Under the pieces are notes generated by a model. It was not told where the DNA came from, searched no databases, and saw only the letters and a program-made list of their open reading frames with translations. From positions 434,001 to 498,000 of the forward strand of contig CAVURO010000010.1 of assembly GCA_963743945.1 (NCBI GenBank): a DNA stretch of 64,000 nucleotides, given 5' to 3'. Position 1 is the first letter of the stretch. The number at the start of each line of letters is the position of its first letter. Shown in pieces: positions 41,196 through 50,383 of this stretch. The stretch is from JACOTK01 sp963743945. GTDB lineage: Bacteria > Actinomycetota > Acidimicrobiia > Acidimicrobiales > CADCSY01. The position numbers were made by a program, and so were the translations under genes.

Positions 41196-42595
41196 ACCAC
41201 TCCACCCTTGGTCAGCGCCATGACATCGAGGACCCGGTCGAGCTCCTCGCTCGACATCAGACCCCGGTCGAGAACGATCTCGCGAATCGAACGGCCCGTG
41301 GTCGTTGATTCCTTGATGACTTTTGCGGCTTCCTCATACCCGATGTAAGGGTTGAGCGAGGTTCCGATCGACGGCGAGGATTCGGCGTACGCCTTGCAGC
41401 GTGCCTCGTTTGCCTTGATGCCGACGATGCACTTGTCCGCGAACGCCACGCTGACCGTCGAGAGCAGTCGAATCGACTCCAGCAGGTTTCTGGCCATGAC
41501 CGGCATCATCACGTTCAGCTCGAGGTTCCCCTGCGAGCCGCCGAAGGCAACGGCAGCGTCATTGCCGATCACCTGGGCCGCCACCTGGCACACCGCCTCG
41601 GGCAACACCGGGTTGACCTTGCCCGGCATGATGGACGACCCGGGCTGGAGATCGGGCAGGAATATCTCGGCGAGGCCCGTGCGCGGACCACTGGACATCC
41701 ACCGAAGGTCGTTGGCGATCTTCACGAGCGACACGGCCACCGTGCGAAGCTGTCCGGAGGTCTCGACGAGCGCATCGCGCGCTCCCTGGGCCTCGAAATG
41801 ATCGCGTGCCTCGGTGAGCGGCAGGCCGGTCTCGGCCACGAGGGACTTGATGACCGAACGAGCGAAGCTCTTGGGAGCATTGATGCCCGTACCGACCGCG
41901 GTGCCGCCCAAAGGAAGCTCGCCGAGGCGCGGAAGGACTGCCTCGAGGCGCTCGATGCCGCGCTCGATCTGCGCGGCGTAACCGCTGAACTCCTGCCCCA
42001 GGGTGACCGGCGTCGCGTCCATCAGGTGGGTGCGGCCGGACTTCACGACCTTGGCAAAGGCTCGGGCACGTGCCCGGAGCGCCTTGGCAAGGTGTTCGAG
42101 CGAGGGGATGAGATCCACGATGACAGCCTCGGTGGCTGCCAGATGGATGGCCGAGGGAAAGACGTCGTTCGACGACTGCGACGCGTTGACATGGTCGTTC
42201 GGGTGCACCGGACTGCCGAGGCGCTCGGTGGCCAGAAAGGCGATGACCTCATTCGCGTTCATGTTCGACGACGTGCCCGAACCGGTCTGGTAGACGTCCA
42301 CCGGGAACTGGTCGTTCCACGAGCCGGCGGCAACCTCGGCTGCGGCGGAAGCGATGGCCTCCGCAATCGCCCGGTCCACCTTGGGCACCTCTTTCAGGCG
42401 GGCGTTCACCGGTGCTGCCGCGCCCTTGATGAGGGCGAGAGCACGTATCAGGCGGGGCTCGATCACCAGACGTGAGATCGGGAAGTTGTCCACCGCACGT
42501 TGCGTTTGCGCCCCCCAGCATGCGGACACAGGGACACGGACGTCGCCCATCGAGTCATGCTCGATGCGGAAGTTGGCCTCAGGGTTGTCGGTCAT
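41192..42595 (-). CDS. fumC: Class II fumarase
   Basis: 467 residues, full length. FRIEHDSMGDVRVPVSACWG at the start, TGSGTSSNMNANEVIAFLA, the substrate loop HPNDHVNASQSSNDVFPSAI, GTAVGTGINA, and the superfamily signature GSSIMPGKVNPVLPE with the catalytic Ser/Lys. The C-terminal SLNPYIGYEEAAKVIKESTT is typical of FumC. It hydrates fumarate to malate in the TCA cycle. ATG 42595 follows TAGCGT (42604-42609) by 8 bases with no Shine-Dalgarno site. Confidence 0.96.
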   Translation of the reverse strand: MTDNPEANFRIEHDSMGDVRVPVSACWGAQTQRAVDNFPISRLVIEPRLIRALALIKGAAAPVNARLKEVPKVDRAIAEAIASAAAEVAAGSWNDQFPVDVYQTGSGTSSNMNANEVIAFLATERLGSPVHPNDHVNASQSSNDVFPSAIHLAATEAVIVDLIPSLEHLAKALRARARAFAKVVKSGRTHLMDATPVTLGQEFSGYAAQIERGIERLEAVLPRLGELPLGGTAVGTGINAPKSFARSVIKSLVAETGLPLTEARDHFEAQGARDALVETSGQLRTVAVSLVKIANDLRWMSSGPRTGLAEIFLPDLQPGSSIMPGKVNPVLPEAVCQVAAQVIGNDAAVAFGGSQGNLELNVMMPVMARNLLESIRLLSTVSVAFADKCIVGIKANEARCKAYAESSPSIGTSLNPYIGYEEAAKVIKESTTTGRSIREIVLDRGLMSSEELDRVLDVMALTKGGVV

Positions 42596-42833
42596 GAACG
42601 GCGACGCTAGCAAGGGACAACCCCACCCCGGAGATCGTCGGGGCCGTGCCTCGCCGACGTCGGACGCACAACCTCTCGAAGGCGGACAGATCCGTCTACG
42701 TTGTGGCGAAGGGCACAATCCGCTCACGGTCTCATCCACGACAGCGTGATGGCGCCCACGGGGACTCCCCCCGGGTTCGGGACCTCTAGGATGCCGGATT
42801 GTCACCGCATGTGAAGGAACAGGACCGAGCGCA
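42596..42833. other. Intergenic region between fumC and the PAS-GGDEF-EAL gene
   Basis: 238 bases, divergent. It holds the fumC -10 (42604-42609) and TAGGAT (42787-42792) in front of the PAS gene. No other gene or structured RNA is apparent to me. Confidence 0.5.
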
Positions 42834-44561
42834 GTGAAGAAGGGGAGGCAAGGGTTCGTGGGACGCCTCGGCGCCCGACTGGGCGTACGAAGGACCGCGC
42901 CCGAGGACGCGACGAGCGACCTGGACGAGCTCCTGGCGACGAGCCCCGACGCGCTCATCGTGCACCGGGAGATGACGGGCGAGATCCTCGCCGCAAACAA
43001 GGCGGCGATCAACCAGTACGGCTGGACGCTCGAGGAGCTGCGGCAACGGACGCTCATGGATCTCGCCGAGGACGTCGATCGCGAGGCGATGACCGAGGCA
43101 TTTGCGAACCAGCTCGGCAGCCTGGTGCACGTCGGCGAATGGCAGCACCGGCGCAAGGACGGCACCACCCTGTGGGTCAGCACCACGACCCAACCCATGA
43201 CGTATCACGATCTCCCCGCCCGCCTGGTCATCGCCCACGACGTGACCCACCGCCACACGACTCTGGAGGAGCTGACCCATCAGGGGACCCACGACACCTT
43301 GACCGGGCTTCCCAACCGGATGCTGTTCGTCGATCGGCTGAACAACGCTCTCGCACGATCCGCCAGGGGGACACGGTCGCTCGCCGTCCTCTTCTGCGAT
43401 CTCGACCGGTTCAAGATCATCAACGACACCATGGGCCATCGCGCCGGCGACGCACTCCTCCAGGCGGTTGCCCGCCGGCTTCGTGAAGCCGTCCGCCAGG
43501 GTGACACGGTCTCTCGTTTCGGCGGCGACGAGTTCGTGATCCTTGCCGAGGACCTCGGCAACGACGTTGACGCCATCGCGGTGGCGGAGCAGCTGACCAC
43601 ATCGCTCTCGACCCCCCTCCTGCTCGAGGGCCAGGAGATCGTCATCACCGCGAGCATCGGCATCGCCGTCGGCAACGCCTCCACGCACAACGCCGAAGCG
43701 CTGCTGCGTGACGCCGACACCGCCCTCTACCGCGCCAAGGATGCCGGGCGCGCCCGCCATGAGCTTTTCGATGCCGACCTCCGGCGACAGGCACGCGAGC
43801 GGGTCAACACGGAGTCCGCGCTGCGGCGCGCCCTCGATGCCGACGAGCTCCTGGTGCACTACCAGCCGATCGTCTCCCTCGACACCGGCCTGGTCTCGGG
43901 CGTGGAGGTGCTCCTGCGCTGGGCGACCCCCACGGGCGAGTTGCTCAGACCTGCCGACTTCCTGTCGGTGGCCGAGGAGTCGGGGCTGATCGTTCCCATC
44001 GGCCTCGCCATGCTCGACAAGGCCTGTGCCCGTGCCGCAACGTGGCACCGGCAGATCGGCGAGCCACCAACGCTGTGGGTGAACCTCTCCGCTCGCCAGC
44101 TCACCACGCCGGGCCTCGTGGCGGCAGTGGCGGAGACGATCGAGTCGTGGTTGCCCTCCCCTCGGGCAATCGGGTTCGAGATCACCGAATGCAGTCTCGA
44201 CCCGTCCGACAGCCTCATCGAGGGCGTCGTCGGTGAGCTCGCCGAGATGGGGGTGCGCATCGCGATCGACGATTTCGGGACAGGCTACGCCTCGTTGTCC
44301 TACCTTTGGCGCTTCCCCGCAGACGTCATCAAGATCGATCAATCGTTTGTCGCCCGGCTGGGTGAGGATCGCGAGGCCACGGTCATCGTCTCGGCCATGA
44401 CCCAACTCGCACGCTCACTCGGCAAGCAGGTGATCGCCGAGGGAGTCGAGACCGATAATCAGCTCGCCCGCCTGCGTCGAATCGGCTGCGATGCGGCACA
44501 GGGCCACCTCTTCGCGGCGCCTGCCTCCGCGGAGATCATCGAGCGGCTGATCGTCGTCTGA
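42834..44561 (+). CDS. PAS-GGDEF-EAL protein (c-di-GMP metabolism)
   Basis: 575 residues, no membrane segment. PAS (~30-145: LLATSPDALIVHREMTGEIL, GEWQHRRKDGTTLWVSTTTQ), GGDEF (~155-320, motif RFGGDEF intact, LFCDLDRFKIINDTMGH), EAL (~325-575). The EAL motif reads EVLLRW, keeping the metal Glu and the Leu; NLSARQL, FEITECSL, IDDFGTGYASLSYL, VIKIDQSF and AEGVET are all present. Both activities are possible. GTG 42834 has AAGGAAC further upstream; a TAGGAT at 42787-42792 may be its -10, giving a ~35-base leader. Confidence 0.9.
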   Translation: MKKGRQGFVGRLGARLGVRRTAPEDATSDLDELLATSPDALIVHREMTGEILAANKAAINQYGWTLEELRQRTLMDLAEDVDREAMTEAFANQLGSLVHVGEWQHRRKDGTTLWVSTTTQPMTYHDLPARLVIAHDVTHRHTTLEELTHQGTHDTLTGLPNRMLFVDRLNNALARSARGTRSLAVLFCDLDRFKIINDTMGHRAGDALLQAVARRLREAVRQGDTVSRFGGDEFVILAEDLGNDVDAIAVAEQLTTSLSTPLLLEGQEIVITASIGIAVGNASTHNAEALLRDADTALYRAKDAGRARHELFDADLRRQARERVNTESALRRALDADELLVHYQPIVSLDTGLVSGVEVLLRWATPTGELLRPADFLSVAEESGLIVPIGLAMLDKACARAATWHRQIGEPPTLWVNLSARQLTTPGLVAAVAETIESWLPSPRAIGFEITECSLDPSDSLIEGVVGELAEMGVRIAIDDFGTGYASLSYLWRFPADVIKIDQSFVARLGEDREATVIVSAMTQLARSLGKQVIAEGVETDNQLARLRRIGCDAAQGHLFAAPASAEIIERLIVV

Positions 44562-44639
44562 ATTCCCGTCCGTCTGCATTCCCGCCCGTCTGAACCCGCA
44601 TCTGAGCCCGTCCATGCCGAATCCCGAGGAGGATCAATC

Positions 44640-45512
44640 ATGAAGTTCGGAGTCATGTTCTCCAATGTCGCCGCATTTGCCGAACCCGAGGGAGCCCGAG
44701 CGCTCGCGACGACGGCCGAGGAGGTGGGCTTCGAATCGATGTGGACCGTCGAGCATGCCGTGGTTCCGAAAGGCTATGAATCGGCCTACCCCTATTCGGC
44801 ATCGGGCAAGATGCCCGGAGGCGAGTTCATCGCCCTCCCCGACCCGTTCGTGTGGCTCTCCTACGTGGCTGCGCTCACCAGCACCATCAAACTGGGCACC
44901 GGCATCGCCATTCTCCCGCAGCGAAATCCCGTCATCGCGGCCAAGGAGGTCGCCTCCCTGGACCGACTTTCGAACGGACGGGTCCTGCTCGGCGTGGGCG
45001 CAGGCTGGTTGGCCGAGGAGTTCGCCGCACTCGGCGTTCCGTTCGAGCGACGTGGCGATCGCCTCGACGAGTACATCAAGGCGCTGCGGGTCCTCTGGAG
45101 CGACGAGTCCCCCACCTTCTCGGGTGAGTTCGTCTCGTTCACCGACTGCGTGTGCCTCCCCCAACCCACGGCGGGCAGCGTCCCCATCGTCATCGGAGGT
45201 CACACGCCTCGAGCTGCTCGCCGGGCAGGTGAGCTCGGCGACGGCTTCTTCCCGGGGTCCGCCAAACCCGATGAGTTGGCGACCCTGCTCGACATCATGC
45301 GCAGGTCCGCCAAGGGCGCCGGGCGAGACCCGGACGCCATCGAGATCACCGTGGGGGGAGGCTTCACGGTGGAACAGGCCAGGACCCTCGCCGATCTGGG
45401 AGTCGACCGTGCACTCATCGCTCCCATGGCCTTCGACGCCGAGGGAATCCGGCGTCAGCTCACCACCTTTGCCGAGGAGGTCATCGGCGTGGTCAACACG
45501 CCGTCAGCGTGA
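44640..45512 (+). CDS. LLM-class F420-dependent oxidoreductase
   Basis: 290 residues of the luciferase-like TIM barrel: MKFGVMFSNVAAFAEPEGAR, GFESMWTVEHAVVPKGYESA, TSTIKLGTGIAILPQRNPVI, SNGRVLLGVGAGWLAEEFAA, ALGVPFERRGDRLDEYIKAL, PIVIGGHTPRAARRAGELGD. This is the actinobacterial TIGR03619-like group that uses F420 rather than FMN. Substrate unknown. Strong ribosome-binding site GAGGAGGA (44626-44633) six bases before the ATG. It overlaps the convergent peptidase-like gene by 20 bases. Confidence 0.9.
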   Translation: MKFGVMFSNVAAFAEPEGARALATTAEEVGFESMWTVEHAVVPKGYESAYPYSASGKMPGGEFIALPDPFVWLSYVAALTSTIKLGTGIAILPQRNPVIAAKEVASLDRLSNGRVLLGVGAGWLAEEFAALGVPFERRGDRLDEYIKALRVLWSDESPTFSGEFVSFTDCVCLPQPTAGSVPIVIGGHTPRAARRAGELGDGFFPGSAKPDELATLLDIMRRSAKGAGRDPDAIEITVGGGFTVEQARTLADLGVDRALIAPMAFDAEGIRRQLTTFAEEVIGVVNTPSA

Positions 45513-46761
45513 CGGAGTCCTCGCCTTCGTCGACCTGTGAGTCATCGTTGAGCGTGGACCACTTCTCGATCGCGGCGACCAGCTCACGCAGATCCTCCTC
45601 GGTGTCCATGGCGAAGGTGGCACGCAGGCAGGTGGTCGACCCCTCCCTCCACGCCACATACCAGTCGCCACCCCACCCCTCGGTGGCTCGCCGCACGTCG
45701 CCGGCATCATCGAGAACCTTCCCCAACATCAACTGCAGGATGAGCTCCCCGATCGAACCTTGATCGATCAGTGCTCCGTCGGCGGGCGGCGGATCAACCG
45801 TGATGGGACCCTCGCCCCTGATGTAGAGGTCGGGGTGGAGCAGCTGCTCGCTCGTGGTCGGCGGTCTCGCGAAAGCGTCGACGAGCGCAGGCATCCCGCC
45901 ATGACGTTCGATCGTGGAAATCAGATCCTCGCCGACCTCGTAGGGAAAGCCGACCAGGGCGGGAATCACCTCAGGGATGGACACCGCGGGCAGATCGTCG
46001 CCGAACTGGCCCTCCTCCCTTGATGCCCGACTTCGCTCCGAAGGCGTGAGCGAACGGCGATAGGCCGACTCGACCGTCAGCGCGCTGCCCTCGACCAGGG
46101 CGGAGAACCCCAGTCCGGTCTCGTCGTCGGCCTCCGTCATCTCCTCACGATCGAGGTCGAAGAGTTGATCGTCGAGCGCATGGGTCAGCTCGTGGACCAG
46201 CGTGAGCCGAACGAATGGGCCGGTCTCATCTCCCCGGACAACCAGCTCGTCGGTCTTGGGATCGTAGAAGCCCAGGACGGCCGCGCTCAGAAAGCGGTTG
46301 AGCGCATCGAACAGGCCACCGGTGGGTTCGAGAAGACCAAGGAGCCCAAGGAGCTCCTCCGTCTTCTCGACGTCCTCCCGATCCTCTTCGGCATCCTCCA
46401 GAAGGCGCTTCTCGAAGGCCGCGCCATCGAGCAGCGCGACCTTGACGGGGTGCCGGAACCGCTCGGAGCGCTGCCCCTCGATGAAGGTCGACAGCTCGGC
46501 GACAACCTCACGAAGCGATCGAACCTCCCCATCGGCCTTCGAGGTGTCGTCGGTCCCCGAAAGCAGCAGCGACGAGAGCATGCCCCCCACGAGCCCGACC
46601 GCGACGACCGCGCCGACCACCCGCACCCAGGGCGCCGACCCTCGCTTCCCCGAATGGCGCCCGCCGTGATGACCTGCGCCCCCCTCGACGTTGTCGAGAT
46701 CGGCGTCGGGCCGATGAGGATCAGCCCGAGGCGCGGGCTGATCCGGGGGCACCCAACTCAT
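45493..46761 (-). CDS. Membrane-anchored zinc-peptidase-like protein
   Basis: 422 residues. A Pro/Asp/His-rich cytoplasmic N-terminus (~1-42) is followed by one membrane segment (VRVVGAVVAVGLVGGMLSSLLL, ~46-67) and an extracellular domain. HELTHALDDQ (190-199) is an HExxH zincin site and ALVEGSA (Glu224) could be the third ligand of a gluzincin. I do not recognise a named family. The gene lies directly downstream of an L,D-transpeptidase gene (7-base gap), so a role at the cell wall is plausible. ATG 46761 is the first after that stop. Confidence 0.7.
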   Translation of the reverse strand: MSWVPPDQPAPRADPHRPDADLDNVEGGAGHHGGRHSGKRGSAPWVRVVGAVVAVGLVGGMLSSLLLSGTDDTSKADGEVRSLREVVAELSTFIEGQRSERFRHPVKVALLDGAAFEKRLLEDAEEDREDVEKTEELLGLLGLLEPTGGLFDALNRFLSAAVLGFYDPKTDELVVRGDETGPFVRLTLVHELTHALDDQLFDLDREEMTEADDETGLGFSALVEGSALTVESAYRRSLTPSERSRASREEGQFGDDLPAVSIPEVIPALVGFPYEVGEDLISTIERHGGMPALVDAFARPPTTSEQLLHPDLYIRGEGPITVDPPPADGALIDQGSIGELILQLMLGKVLDDAGDVRRATEGWGGDWYVAWREGSTTCLRATFAMDTEEDLRELVAAIEKWSTLNDDSQVDEGEDSVTLTAC

Positions 46762-46768
46762 CGGGAAC

Positions 46769-47833
46769 TCAGGTCCGGGGTGGCGCAGTAACCACCACGG
46801 GGTCGAACGTGATGGTCGGTGGCACACTCGGCGCCGTTTCCTGGGGAGCGGCCGGCGCGACCGTGGTCACGGTGGTCACCGGGACGGTTGTCGTGGTGGA
46901 TTCCGCCGGAGCCGTCACCTCGGGCGCCGTCACCTCGGGTGACGGCGCCGGCGTCTCGGGCGGGGGCTCAACGGTGATGTACTCGGTCGGACCGCCACCA
47001 CCTCCGGGCGACTCGCCGACCACATGGACCGGGTCGCCCTTGGCGACCAGGCTCGGGAAGTACTCAGCGATGTGCATGGGAATGCGAACGCAACCGTGTG
47101 AGGCAGGGTGAGTCGGGACCGAGGTCGAACCGTGCACGGCGATGCCGCCGGAGGTGAAGTACACCGGGTTGTAGAGCTTGCCCAGGCGGGACTCGCGCCA
47201 TCCCGAATAGCGCCACATGAATCGGAAATCGCCGGTCGGTGTGGTGGCGGTCTGACACGACCCGTTGACGCAGTACCTCCGGCCGGACCCGGTCGATATC
47301 GTCGAGATGAGTCGAACCTTGTTGTCCTTGTAGAGGATCAGCACTTGGCGGGCCAGGTCGATCTCCAGGCGGTTGCCCGCTCCATCGGGCACCAGAGCCG
47401 GCACCGTGATGCCGGCGCTCAACGCCGCGAGGACCTCGGCATTGACCACTCCACTCGGCTCGAGGCCCTGGAACTTCTGAAACCCCTCCACGGCGTAACG
47501 CGTGGCGAGGCCGAACGATCCGTCGACCCTCCCCGGGTCGAAACCCAACTCGACGAGACGCTGCTGCACAGCCAACACGTCGTCACCCTTCGCTCCCTGG
47601 GCGAGATCGGCGGCGGCGGTCATGGGCGGCGGCGCGGGAGCCGTGGTGGTCGTCGTCGTCGTGGTCTCAGGTGGTGCCGTCGTCGTCGAGGCAATGGATT
47701 TGCCGCTCACCGCGCCGGCGTCTGCGTGATCCTCATGGTCGACACCGGTGACCCCGTATGCGCCGGCGGCTGTCATGACCAGCATGAGCGTGGCACCGAC
47801 CGACCCCCACCGCATCCCGGTCATGACCGCCAT
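46769..47833 (-). CDS. L,D-transpeptidase (YkuD) with peptidoglycan-binding domain
   Basis: 354 residues. An N-terminal signal/anchor (GATLMLVMTAAGAYGVTG) is followed by a Thr/Pro-rich linker with a run of eight Thr, then a PG_binding_1 domain (DLAQGAKGDDVLAVQQRLVE, GFQKFQGLEPSG). The YkuD domain has HGSTSVPTHPASHGCVRIP with the catalytic His, Ser-His-Gly-Cys and Arg. A second Thr/Pro/Val-rich tail ends the protein. Such enzymes form 3-3 cross-links in peptidoglycan. ATG 47833 is chosen because longer frames run into the tRNA. Confidence 0.9.
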   Translation of the reverse strand: MAVMTGMRWGSVGATLMLVMTAAGAYGVTGVDHEDHADAGAVSGKSIASTTTAPPETTTTTTTTAPAPPPMTAAADLAQGAKGDDVLAVQQRLVELGFDPGRVDGSFGLATRYAVEGFQKFQGLEPSGVVNAEVLAALSAGITVPALVPDGAGNRLEIDLARQVLILYKDNKVRLISTISTGSGRRYCVNGSCQTATTPTGDFRFMWRYSGWRESRLGKLYNPVYFTSGGIAVHGSTSVPTHPASHGCVRIPMHIAEYFPSLVAKGDPVHVVGESPGGGGGPTEYITVEPPPETPAPSPEVTAPEVTAPAESTTTTVPVTTVTTVAPAAPQETAPSVPPTITFDPVVVTAPPRT

Positions 47834-47964
47834 GACGCCCGCCTGCGCTCCCCGCTCCCCACTTGACCCAGTCGCAGCATGGATCTCAATCTTGCACACA
47901 TCGGACCCAGAGGGACGCATACGCAGCCGTTGGGGACCGCCGGCACCTTGGGCGATGGATTCGG

Positions 47965-48045
47965 TGCCGGCGGCGGGATTCGAACCCACATGCCCGAGGG
48001 CAGTCCGTTTTAAGCGGACCGTGTCTGCCATTCCACCACGCCGGC
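47965..48045 (-). tRNA. tRNA-Leu (anticodon UAA)
   Basis: On the minus strand the acceptor arms GCCGGCG and CGCCGGC pair. The anticodon stem is GTCCG/CGGAC with loop CTTAAAA, giving anticodon TAA. A long variable arm (TGCCCTCGGGCA) marks a class II tRNA, and the T arm is GTGGGTTCGAATCCCGC. CCA is not encoded (CCG follows). It lies between the L,D-transpeptidase and the GGDEF gene. Confidence 0.95.
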
Positions 48046-48120
48046 TTTGGACGATGGGCCTGTGTGTCCAACCCTACGCCCTGGGACACTCCCCAGACCC
48101 GTGATCAGCCGTGCGCTCGA

Positions 48121-49719
48121 TCAGCCGTCGAAATCGACGGTTGCGCCCTCGTCCAGATGTATCTCGGCTTCCGGATGCGACTCGGGCGCCGCGGACAGGA
48201 TGTCCTCGGCAGGCTCGATACGATCGCGGCCCCGCTCCTTCGCTCGGTACAGGGCAGCGTCGGCGCGGGCAAAGGTCATCGGGGCCGAGTCGCCGGCGCG
48301 ATGCAGCACGAGCCCGGCGGAGAACGTGGTGACGGGCAACGACTCCCGCCAGATCTCGCGCAACCTGGATGCCACGCGCAGCGCGCCGTCAAGACCCGAT
48401 CCCGGCAGGACCAGGGCGAACTCCTCGCCGCCGTAACGGGCAACGACATCGCCCTTGCGGGCGACCTCCTCGAGGCAGCGGGCAAACGAGCACAGCGCCT
48501 CGTCACCCCGTGCGTGTCCCAGGGTGTCGTTGACCGCCTTGAAGTGATCGAGATCAAGAAGGATGAGTGCGTCGTCGACATGGAGCACCTCGAGCGCACG
48601 GGAGAGCGTGCGGCGATTGGCCAGCCCGGTCAACGGGTCGCTTCCCGCCTCCTGCGCGAGGTCGGCGAGCGTCTGGACCCGGTCGAGCGCGTGACCCAAC
48701 TCCTCGGCCAGAAGCTCGGCAGCTCGTTGTGCCACCGGATCGAGCACCCGGACCTGGCGGGACCAGACGACGACGATGGCGCCGAGACGACCTTGTTTGC
48801 TGGGAATGGGGACGTAGAACGCCGACTTTCCGGCAACGACCCCGACGGGCCGAGGGGAAAGTCCGGATTCCTCGAAGACGTTCGGGACAAAATGGGACCG
48901 GCCCTTCCTCAGCGTCTCGCCGACCCAACTCGGCTGGGCCCGAACGTCGACAAGGATCTCACCCAAGGGAGCCACGACATTGTGCTGACCCTGGTTGACC
49001 AGGATCGCATCCTTGCCCGTGGCCGGAAGCAGAACCAGCGCTGTCTCGGCGTCGACCAGCTTGGCAACCAGCCTCGCCGTCTCGTTGACGGCCGACAGCT
49101 GATCGGCGCTGGTGCGCAACGCGGTTACCGCGTCGAGCAGCTGAGCCAGTCCCTGTTCGGCCCGCTCCTGTCGTCGAACGGCGAGGGCCAACACTTCGCC
49201 CGAGAGAACCCACACCGGCGTTGCGATCGCCAACATCGTGGCCGGCGGCGCATCGGGAACCCCCATCGTCGTGAGGTAGTAGCCCAGCAGCACGACCGGA
49301 ACTTTCAGGGTGGACGTTCCGGGTGGCTGTGTGAGTCCTACGAAGACGAACACCAGGGTGACCAGGATCAGATAGTGCGTGATCGCCTCGGCGCCACCCG
49401 CGCGGCCTCCGGCGCCGAGAACGGCGGTCGCAACCAACGGCAGCGACAACGTCGCAGGATGTGGCCACCGCTGCCAGGGCAACAGGGGAGTGACGATTCC
49501 CACGGCGACGGCGATCAGAGCCCAGATGGCCAAGCCGATCCGGTCGATCGAGGGACCGAGGAACCACATCGTCGCCAGGACCGTGGCACCGCCCCCCACG
49601 AACAACGTCGCGCCGATCCTCGACGCCCTGACCCGACGATCGGCATCGATGCCGCCGAACAGGGGGCGATCGAGAAACCGTAGCAACAGCCGCAACAGGG
49701 AGGCCACCGACATATCCAC
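48121..49719 (-). CDS. Membrane GGDEF protein, probable diguanylate cyclase
   Basis: 532 residues. Five or six membrane helices (~35-190, e.g. IGLAIWALIAVAVGIVTPLL, ITHYLILVTLVFVFVGLT) precede a GAF-like region (~200-345) and a GGDEF domain with intact motif ARYGGEEFAL, DLDHFKAVNDTLGHARGDEA. The I-site RxxD is not evident just before it. The C-terminus is acidic (HPEAEIHLDEGATVDFDG). GTG 49719 and ATG 49713 are both possible starts. It would make c-di-GMP in response to an unknown signal. Confidence 0.9.
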   Translation of the reverse strand: MDMSVASLLRLLLRFLDRPLFGGIDADRRVRASRIGATLFVGGGATVLATMWFLGPSIDRIGLAIWALIAVAVGIVTPLLPWQRWPHPATLSLPLVATAVLGAGGRAGGAEAITHYLILVTLVFVFVGLTQPPGTSTLKVPVVLLGYYLTTMGVPDAPPATMLAIATPVWVLSGEVLALAVRRQERAEQGLAQLLDAVTALRTSADQLSAVNETARLVAKLVDAETALVLLPATGKDAILVNQGQHNVVAPLGEILVDVRAQPSWVGETLRKGRSHFVPNVFEESGLSPRPVGVVAGKSAFYVPIPSKQGRLGAIVVVWSRQVRVLDPVAQRAAELLAEELGHALDRVQTLADLAQEAGSDPLTGLANRRTLSRALEVLHVDDALILLDLDHFKAVNDTLGHARGDEALCSFARCLEEVARKGDVVARYGGEEFALVLPGSGLDGALRVASRLREIWRESLPVTTFSAGLVLHRAGDSAPMTFARADAALYRAKERGRDRIEPAEDILSAAPESHPEAEIHLDEGATVDFDG

Positions 49720-49798
49720 AGTCTCTCATTGTTTGGGTGACGTGGGTACGCAGACCGGTGACATCGGGCACCTCTCCGGTGCCCGATCCCCATCTTCC

Positions 49799-50383
49799 TC
49801 AGCGGTCCTCCCACTCCTGAGCCGTTATCGCGAAGCGAAGGTGATCCTCCCAGACACCGTTGATCTCGAGATAGCCCACCGCCAGGCCTTCCTCCCGGAG
49901 GCCGAGCTTCTCGACCACGCGACGACTGGCCGTGTTCCTCGGGATGATCGCCACCTGTACCCGATGGAGGCACAGGTCCTCGAAGGCGTACCGCAGCACC
50001 AGGGTCATCGCCTCGGGCACCAGGCCCTGACCCGCCACCGCCTCGTCGATCCAGTAGCCGACGGAACCACTCTGAAACGGCCCTCGCTGCACACCGCTCA
50101 GGTTGATCTCACCGGAGAACCGGCGGCCCAGAAAGATGCCGTAACCGTACCCGGTGCCCAATTGACGCTCGCGCTCACGGGCACGGCATCGGGCCAGAAA
50201 ACCGCTGCGGGTCTCGATCCCCTCGACCGCCGAGTGGAGCTGAGTCGGCTCCCACTTGGCCAACCAGTCCCGGTTGGCGATGCGAACCTCCTGCCACTGG
50301 GCAAAGTCGCCGACCACGAGAGGACGCAGCGTCACCCGCTCCCCTCGCAGGGTCGACCCGGCCGTGCGCTCGCCGAGCACCAC
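49799..50383 (-). CDS. GNAT acetyltransferase, RimJ-like
   Basis: 194 residues. LRGERVTLRPLVVGDFAQWQ at the start, GRRFSGEINLSGVQRGPFQS, SVGYWIDEAVAGQGLVPEAM (acetyl-CoA loop), LHRVQVAIIPRNTASRRVVE and KLGLREEGLAVGYLEINGVW. This is the RimJ/RimL protein N-acetyltransferase type; target unknown. Its GTG start shares one base with the TAG stop of the aminotransferase gene (TAGTG), so translation is coupled. Confidence 0.88.
   Translation of the reverse strand: MVLGERTAGSTLRGERVTLRPLVVGDFAQWQEVRIANRDWLAKWEPTQLHSAVEGIETRSGFLARCRARERERQLGTGYGYGIFLGRRFSGEINLSGVQRGPFQSGSVGYWIDEAVAGQGLVPEAMTLVLRYAFEDLCLHRVQVAIIPRNTASRRVVEKLGLREEGLAVGYLEINGVWEDHLRFAITAQEWEDR

Noticed and set aside
47834..48031. N-terminal extension of the L,D-transpeptidase frame
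   Set aside because: It would run through the tRNA-Leu gene; the signal segment begins at 47833.
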